Below, piece after piece: positions 3,832 through 7,112 of a DNA stretch of 7,112 bases. The stretch is from contig DDUE01000055.1 of the NCBI GenBank assembly GCA_002344625.1, positions 1-7,112 of the forward strand, in the 5' to 3' direction. Below the pieces are notes generated by a model, which worked only from the letters and a program-made list of their open reading frames with translations, had not been told where the DNA came from and ran no database searches. Every line of letters starts with the position of its first letter. Within the stretch, counting starts at the first letter, position 1. This stretch comes from Rhodocyclaceae bacterium UBA2346 (GTDB taxonomy: Bacteria; Pseudomonadota; Gammaproteobacteria; Burkholderiales; Rhodocyclaceae). A program made the position numbers and the translations under genes.

Positions 3832-4806
3832 ATGCCTACCGCAACGCTCCCCGCTGACATTGAAGTTTTCCGCCCCGGTCGTCACATCGACGACCAGGGC
3901 GGCGTGCATGAGTTCTCGCCCGCCGACGTGGCCGACATTGCCGCGTCGTATGACCCGGCGCTGCACGAGGCACCGCTCACGGTCGGCCACCCCGAGCACG
4001 ATCGGCCCGCCTATGGCTGGGTGCAGGGCGCGCGGGTGAATGAGGCCGGGCATCTGGCGATTGCATCGCGCGATGTCGAGCCGCAGTTTGCCGAGATGGT
4101 TGCCTCGCGCCGCTTTGCCAAGCGATCAGCTGCGTTCTACCCGCCCTCCCACCCCAAGAACCCCACGCCGGGCAAGTGGTATTTGCGCCATGTGGCGTTT
4201 TTGGGTGCGCAGCCGCCGGCCATTGCCGGGCTGAAAGAGATCCAGTTTGCCGACGACGCCGCCGGGCTCGTCTGTTTTTCCGAGGCCAGCAGCGAAGGCC
4301 AACCCACCCAGGAGCACAGAACAATGTCCGACCAAGAGAAGGCCGCCATCGCGCGTGCCGAGAAAGCCGAAGCCGAGGCCGCAGCCGCCCAGGCCGCAGC
4401 CAAGGCCGCAGAAGACCAGCTCGCGCAGTTTGCCGAGCAGCAGCGCACCGCCCGCCACGCCGGGTTTGTGGCGTTTGCCGAGCACCAGGTGCAGGCCGGA
4501 AAGCTCGCCCCGAAAGACCGCGACATGTGCGTGGCCACGCTCGAGGCCGTGGCCGATGCCGCCCCGGTGCAGTTTGCCGAAGGTGGCACCACCCGCAGCG
4601 TGAGCCCGGCCGCCTGGCTGCAGGGGCTGATTGCCGGCTCGCAACCGGTGGTGCAGTTCGGCGAGTTTGCGCCGGGCAGCGCCGGCCAGCGCCAGAGCGC
4701 GCCCAAGGACGATGCCGAGCTGGATGCGCGCGCAAAGGCCTATGCCCGTGACAACAAGGTGAGCTATGCCGAGGCCGTTGCGGCCGTGGTGAGCTTCACC
4801 GCCTGA
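3832..4806 (+). CDS. Mu I-type head maturation protease with scaffold domain
   Basis: This 324-aa protein matches the Mu-like phage I protein (Mu I is 361 aa), which processes scaffold and is needed for prohead maturation. The N-terminal protease domain covers about 1-145 and carries the family-typical TVGHPEHDRPAYGWV (50-64) and RFAKRSAAFYPP (94-105). His53 and Ser99 are plausible active-site residues by analogy, not shown here. From about 165 the protein becomes an Ala/Glu/Lys-rich coiled coil followed by a helical C-terminal scaffold part. ATG 3832 gives the usual beginning; GTG 3823 would add three residues within the hairpin stem. The gene follows the antirepressor after only 47 bases and immediately precedes the capsid gene. 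Terminase, portal and gpF genes expected upstream of I in Mu are absent. Confidence 0.88.
   Translation: MPTATLPADIEVFRPGRHIDDQGGVHEFSPADVADIAASYDPALHEAPLTVGHPEHDRPAYGWVQGARVNEAGHLAIASRDVEPQFAEMVASRRFAKRSAAFYPPSHPKNPTPGKWYLRHVAFLGAQPPAIAGLKEIQFADDAAGLVCFSEASSEGQPTQEHRTMSDQEKAAIARAEKAEAEAAAAQAAAKAAEDQLAQFAEQQRTARHAGFVAFAEHQVQAGKLAPKDRDMCVATLEAVADAAPVQFAEGGTTRSVSPAAWLQGLIAGSQPVVQFGEFAPGSAGQRQSAPKDDAELDARAKAYARDNKVSYAEAVAAVVSFTA
4324..4806 (+). CDS. Internal in-frame scaffold protein (Mu Z-like)
   Basis: Within the protease gene, ATG 4324 (codon 165) is preceded by AGGAG (4310-4314) at 9-base spacing. It begins exactly where the protease domain ends and the coiled-coil scaffold begins. Mu expresses its scaffold Z from an internal start in gene I in the same manner. 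The predicted product has 160 aa: a strongly charged Ala-rich coiled coil over its first 45 residues, several repeats of a Gln-Phe-Ala-Glu type tetrapeptide, and a helical C-terminus. It would assemble inside the prohead and later be removed by the protease. Confidence 0.65.
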   Translation: MSDQEKAAIARAEKAEAEAAAAQAAAKAAEDQLAQFAEQQRTARHAGFVAFAEHQVQAGKLAPKDRDMCVATLEAVADAAPVQFAEGGTTRSVSPAAWLQGLIAGSQPVVQFGEFAPGSAGQRQSAPKDDAELDARAKAYARDNKVSYAEAVAAVVSFTA

Positions 4807-4821
4807 TAAGGACCGCCAATC

Positions 4822-5781
4822 ATGATGACCCCCGCCGAAATCCGCCTGAAGCAAAACCCGGTGCTCACCAGCCTGCTGCTGGGCCTGGGGCAAGGCACCT
4901 ATATTGGCGAGCGGCTGTTCCCGCGCTTGCCGCAAGCCTTGTCGAAGGTGATGCTCGCCCAGGTGGGCGACGAGCGCTTTCGCAAGTACAACCTGCGCCG
5001 CGCCCCGGGCACGGCCACCAAGCGGGTGAACATCAAGTACGACGGCAAGACCTACGAGGTGAAGCAGTACTCAGTGGAAGTGCCGATTCCGCGCGAGCTG
5101 ATCCGCGAGTCGGAAGAGTCGCGCCGGTTGAACCTGAACGCCAACCTCGACATCAGCCGCATTGCCATGCTGACCGCGAACGACATTCTCGGCCTCGACT
5201 ACGAGATCGAGTGCGCGGCCCTGGCCACCACCGCGGGCACCTACGCCGTGGGCAACGTGCTGGCCCTGGCGGGCGCCACAAAGTGGAGTGCGAGCACCGG
5301 CACGCCGGTGACCGACATCACCAACGCCAGCGAAGTCATTCGCAAGAAGATCGGCAAGCGCCCGAACACCCTCACGCTGAGTGCCGATGCCGCCGTGGCC
5401 CTGCGCCACAACGCCGAGGTGAAGACCTACCTGCCGAGTTCGCAAATGGGGCCTGCGACGATCGACCAGCTGCGCAGCATTCTGAACGTGGAAGAGATCC
5501 ACGTTGGTGACGCCATCTGGATCGCCGACGACGACACCTCGGCCGACGTTTGGGGCAACAACGCGGTGCTGGCCTACGTGCCACGCATGATCGGCGCGAC
5601 CGGTGACATCAGCCTGGCCGAGCCTGCCTTCGGCTTCACCAACGTGCTCGAGGGCCATCCCTTCGCCGAGCAGCCCTATTTTGAGAACAACCTCAAGAGC
5701 TGGGTCTACGGCGCGACCTATGAGCGCCAGGCGAACGTGGCCTACCCGGGCGCGGCCTTCCTGTTCCAGAACCCGAAGTGA
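4822..5781 (+). CDS. Major capsid protein
   Basis: This 319-aa protein follows protease and scaffold and has the pattern of a phage major capsid family. It has an N-terminal NPVLTSLLLGLGQGTY-type helix, the ERLFPRLP motif and a segment with RRAPGTATKRV. Then come VPIPRELIRE, a helical spine and a C-terminal region rich in beta strands and aromatic residues (PYFENNLKSWVYGATYERQ). An HK97-like fold is expected. It does not obviously resemble Mu gpT, so the head may be mosaic. ATG 4822 has AAGGA (4808-4812); the second ATG at 4825 is one codon later. A strong capsid call follows from position and motifs, the exact family name less so. Confidence 0.82.
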   Translation: MMTPAEIRLKQNPVLTSLLLGLGQGTYIGERLFPRLPQALSKVMLAQVGDERFRKYNLRRAPGTATKRVNIKYDGKTYEVKQYSVEVPIPRELIRESEESRRLNLNANLDISRIAMLTANDILGLDYEIECAALATTAGTYAVGNVLALAGATKWSASTGTPVTDITNASEVIRKKIGKRPNTLTLSADAAVALRHNAEVKTYLPSSQMGPATIDQLRSILNVEEIHVGDAIWIADDDTSADVWGNNAVLAYVPRMIGATGDISLAEPAFGFTNVLEGHPFAEQPYFENNLKSWVYGATYERQANVAYPGAAFLFQNPK

Positions 5782-5788
5782 GGCGGCC

Positions 5789-6112
5789 ATGAGCATCACT
5801 GCGAAAGTCGCTGTGCAACTGCTGCGCGAGGACGCCCGGCTGGTGTTCGCGCCCGGCGAGCCGCTGCCCGAGCTGACCGCCGCGGAAGAGCGCGACCTGA
5901 TTGCAGCCGGCGTACTGGAGTACCCGCCGACCGAGTTCTCATCCTCGTCCGAGCCGGAAGAGGCTCGGGCCGGGGCGGGGAACCCCGGCACTAGTGCATC
6001 GGCTGAGCCCGCGCTCGACACCAGCCCGGCCCGGCCGGATGAATCCGTCCCCGAGCTGGCGCGCGAAACCGAACCCGCGGCCGCTGCGGCCCGCAAACCC
6101 AGGAGTAAATGA
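5789..6112 (+). CDS. Small virion-region protein in the gp35 position
   Basis: This is a 107-aa protein encoded between the capsid gene and the cement-like gene, where Mu has gp35. The first 50 residues look folded, with a helix containing AVQLLRED and a second region ELTAAEERDLIAAGVLEY. The rest is a disordered tail rich in Ser, Glu, Pro and Ala ending in Lys-Pro-Arg-Ser-Lys. It starts 7 bases after the capsid stop with a GAGGCGG ribosome binding site. Its stop lies just behind the AGGAG of the next gene. Function is not known; a head-associated role is inferred from position. Confidence 0.65.
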   Translation: MSITAKVAVQLLREDARLVFAPGEPLPELTAAEERDLIAAGVLEYPPTEFSSSSEPEEARAGAGNPGTSASAEPALDTSPARPDESVPELARETEPAAAAARKPRSK

Positions 6113-6114
6113 CC

Positions 6115-6471
6115 ATGCGTCAATTCGACAAAACCCACGCCATCACCCTGGTGGCAGCGGTCGCCCTCGAGCAGTACCGATTCGTCTCGTACGCCGGCGG
6201 TGTGCCGGTGGCCTCGGGCGCCGGCGGCGCCACGGATGTGGCTGGTGTGACCGAGTTCGCCGCTGCGGCGGGCGAGGCGGTCAGCGCTGTGACTGGCTAC
6301 AGCTACCTGGTCGAAACCGGCGCGGGCATCACCGCCGGCCAGTTTGTGAAGCCCGGGGCGAATGGTGTCGCGGTGGTGGGCTCGATCACCGACAACTGCG
6401 GCCGCGCGCTCACCACGGCCGCCTCGGGCGCGCTGTGTGAAGTGAAGCTGCAAAACCACGTGCACCCGTAA
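6115..6471 (+). CDS. Capsid-cement-like (DUF2190-type) protein
   Basis: This 118-aa protein is rich in Gly, Ala and Val and made mostly of short predicted strands. It has the pattern of DUF2190-like decoration proteins: an early segment that may prime a beta barrel (LVAAVALEQYRFVSYAGG), a middle repeat of Val-Ala-Gly-Val-Thr type and a strand ending with VKLQNHVHP. Such proteins bind the outside of phage capsids and stabilise them. ATG 6115 is favoured because AGGAG (6101-6105) lies 9 bases before it. ATG 6109 would overlap the preceding stop as ATGA but leaves only 3 bases of spacing. The DUF2190 name is tentative. Confidence 0.65.
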   Translation: MRQFDKTHAITLVAAVALEQYRFVSYAGGVPVASGAGGATDVAGVTEFAAAAGEAVSAVTGYSYLVETGAGITAGQFVKPGANGVAVVGSITDNCGRALTTAASGALCEVKLQNHVHP

Positions 6472-6477
6472 GCCATC

Positions 6478-6978
6478 ATGTACGCAGAGCTATCCGACCT
6501 GGTGCGCGTCGCCACCCACGGCTGGGACGAACTTGCCCAGCGCGTGGTGCAGGATGCGCGCGTCGACGGGGCGCTGCTGCGTGCGTTGGCCGAAGGGGGC
6601 GATGTGTCGGCGTGGCCGACCGAGGTTGTGATCCTGGCCGAAGATGGCCTGGCCCGCATCATGGACGGCCTCGAGCGCGCCAGCCGCCATGCCGACACCT
6701 ACATTACGCCCCGGCTGGGCGGCGTGCCCTTGTCGCCCGGGCTGATCGCCGCGAGCGATCTGCCGACCGTGGTCGCCACGATTGCCTGGCGGCGCCTCTA
6801 TGGTGTGGCCGCCAGCGACGAGATCCGCAAGGCCACGGCCTGGGCTGACGACTATCTGCGCGACTTTGCCGCGGGCAGGGTGTCGCTCGGCGGCAACGAT
6901 CCGCAGGGCGCCGACCCCGAAACCTACAGCGACTTTGCACCGCGCCAGATCACCGACGACGCGCTGAGAGGCTTCTGA
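6478..6978 (+). CDS. DUF1320 (Mu gp36-like) head-tail protein
   Basis: This 166-aa protein matches the DUF1320 family, of which Mu gp36 (about 140 aa) is a member. It has the family-like start MYAELSDLVRV, a helix with IMDGLERASRHADTYI at about 61-76, then PRLGGVPLSP and a helical part (VATIAWRRLYG) leading to the Ala-rich helix AWADDYLRDFAAGRVSLGG. The family acts near the head-tail connection in tailed phages, by comparison with adaptor proteins; no direct evidence exists here. An insertion between about 20 and 50 explains the extra length relative to Mu. It starts 6 bases after the cement-like gene. Confidence 0.85.
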   Translation: MYAELSDLVRVATHGWDELAQRVVQDARVDGALLRALAEGGDVSAWPTEVVILAEDGLARIMDGLERASRHADTYITPRLGGVPLSPGLIAASDLPTVVATIAWRRLYGVAASDEIRKATAWADDYLRDFAAGRVSLGGNDPQGADPETYSDFAPRQITDDALRGF

Positions 6979-6979
6979 C

Positions 6980-7112
6980 ATGCGGCTCGAGATCAAGCGC
7001 GGCGACACCCTCGATCTGCAATGCGCTTGCACGGTCGACGGGGTTGCGGTCGACCTGACCGGCTGGAGCGTGGCGTGCCAGTTGCGCGGCCCGGGGGGGG
7101 GGGGCGGGGATG
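6980..7112 (+). CDS. Partial gene, phage protein with beta-sandwich-like start
   Basis: ATG 6980 follows the DUF1320 stop by one base. About 38 codons are reliable: a start with RLEIKRGDTLDLQC, then DGVAVDLTGWSV and CQLRGP. This strand-rich pattern (polar Lys-Arg-Gly-Asp-Thr, then Asp-Leu-Thr-Gly) occurs at the N-terminus of several small phage tail- or baseplate-region proteins. The frame then enters a G run and leaves the window, so nothing can be said of the remainder. Function is not recognised. Confidence 0.6.
   Translation, partial: MRLEIKRGDTLDLQCACTVDGVAVDLTGWSVACQLRGPGGGGGD
7091..7112. other. G-rich low-complexity window edge
   Basis: After CC at 7091 there are 12 consecutive G (7093-7104), then a C and four more G. 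Like the C-rich left edge this probably represents low-quality sequence at a contig end. The last codons of the partial gene should not be trusted. Confidence 0.5.

Noticed and set aside
4126..4935. A 269-codon minus-strand ORF, with nearby shorter ones on both strands
   Set aside because: It is antisense to the protease/scaffold gene. The Leu/Gly-rich composition mirrors the Ala/Glu-rich coiled coil on the real strand.
5949..5968. A perfect 7-bp hairpin, CCGAGCC with GGCTCGG
   Set aside because: It lies within the coding sequence for a disordered Ser/Glu/Pro tail, has no T tract and no associated start codon. GC-rich coding DNA often contains such pairs.
5071..6465. A 464-codon minus-strand ORF
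   Set aside because: It lies antisense to the capsid, gp35-position and cement-like genes, which have recognisable products and ribosome binding sites. Long antisense frames are expected in such GC-rich DNA, and the peptide is low-complexity Gly/Arg/Ala without a family.
1..7112. tRNA, CRISPR, insertion sequence or phage attachment site
   Set aside because: No cloverleaf, no regularly spaced direct repeats, no transposase gene and no end sequence of a Mu-like element were seen in the window.

Overview
The window is a 7.1 kb, very GC-rich, entirely plus-strand piece of a Mu-like transposable phage or prophage. Codon use and protein style fit a betaproteobacterial host, perhaps a Rhodocyclales-type genus; that host guess is inference from composition only. 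No host gene, tRNA, rRNA, CRISPR array or insertion sequence is visible. Both ends run into C- or G-homopolymer-rich sequence and may be unreliable.

Layout. Positions 37-2361 are the end of the early region. They hold a short ORF end, a DUF3164 protein, four small unrecognised genes (one of only 24 codons with a strong ribosome binding site), a GemA/Gp16-family protein and a Mor-family transcription activator. The genes are tightly packed with 1-4 base overlaps. Positions 2362-2750 carry no conventional gene but are dense in control elements: a perfect 10-bp inverted repeat, an AT-rich palindrome, a sigma70-type promoter, an intrinsic terminator-like hairpin, and a 78-nt structured RNA that I identify as a c4 antisense RNA of the phage P1/P7 type. 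An Ash-like ORF overlaps the hairpin and the RNA. Positions 2751-3784 are a two-gene operon: a 94-aa protein and a BRO-N antirepressor with an extra helix-turn-helix. From 3832 to the end lie virion genes: a Mu I-type protease with an internal scaffold (Z-like) start, a major capsid protein, a gp35-position protein, a capsid-cement-like protein, a DUF1320 (gp36-like) protein and the start of one more gene.

How it fits together. The most interesting part is an immunity module like P1 immI (promoter, c4 RNA, small gene, antirepressor) sitting directly behind mor in a Mu-like genome. The proposed c4 RNA folds into a closing helix with two hairpins. It exposes two 7-nt stretches that are perfectly complementary to two sites just downstream, and one of these sites covers the ribosome binding site of the first gene in the antirepressor operon. 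The expected genes for the late activator C, lysis, terminase, portal and gpF are absent between mor and the protease gene. Either this phage has a rearranged order, the prophage has suffered a deletion at the immunity module, or the sequence is chimeric.
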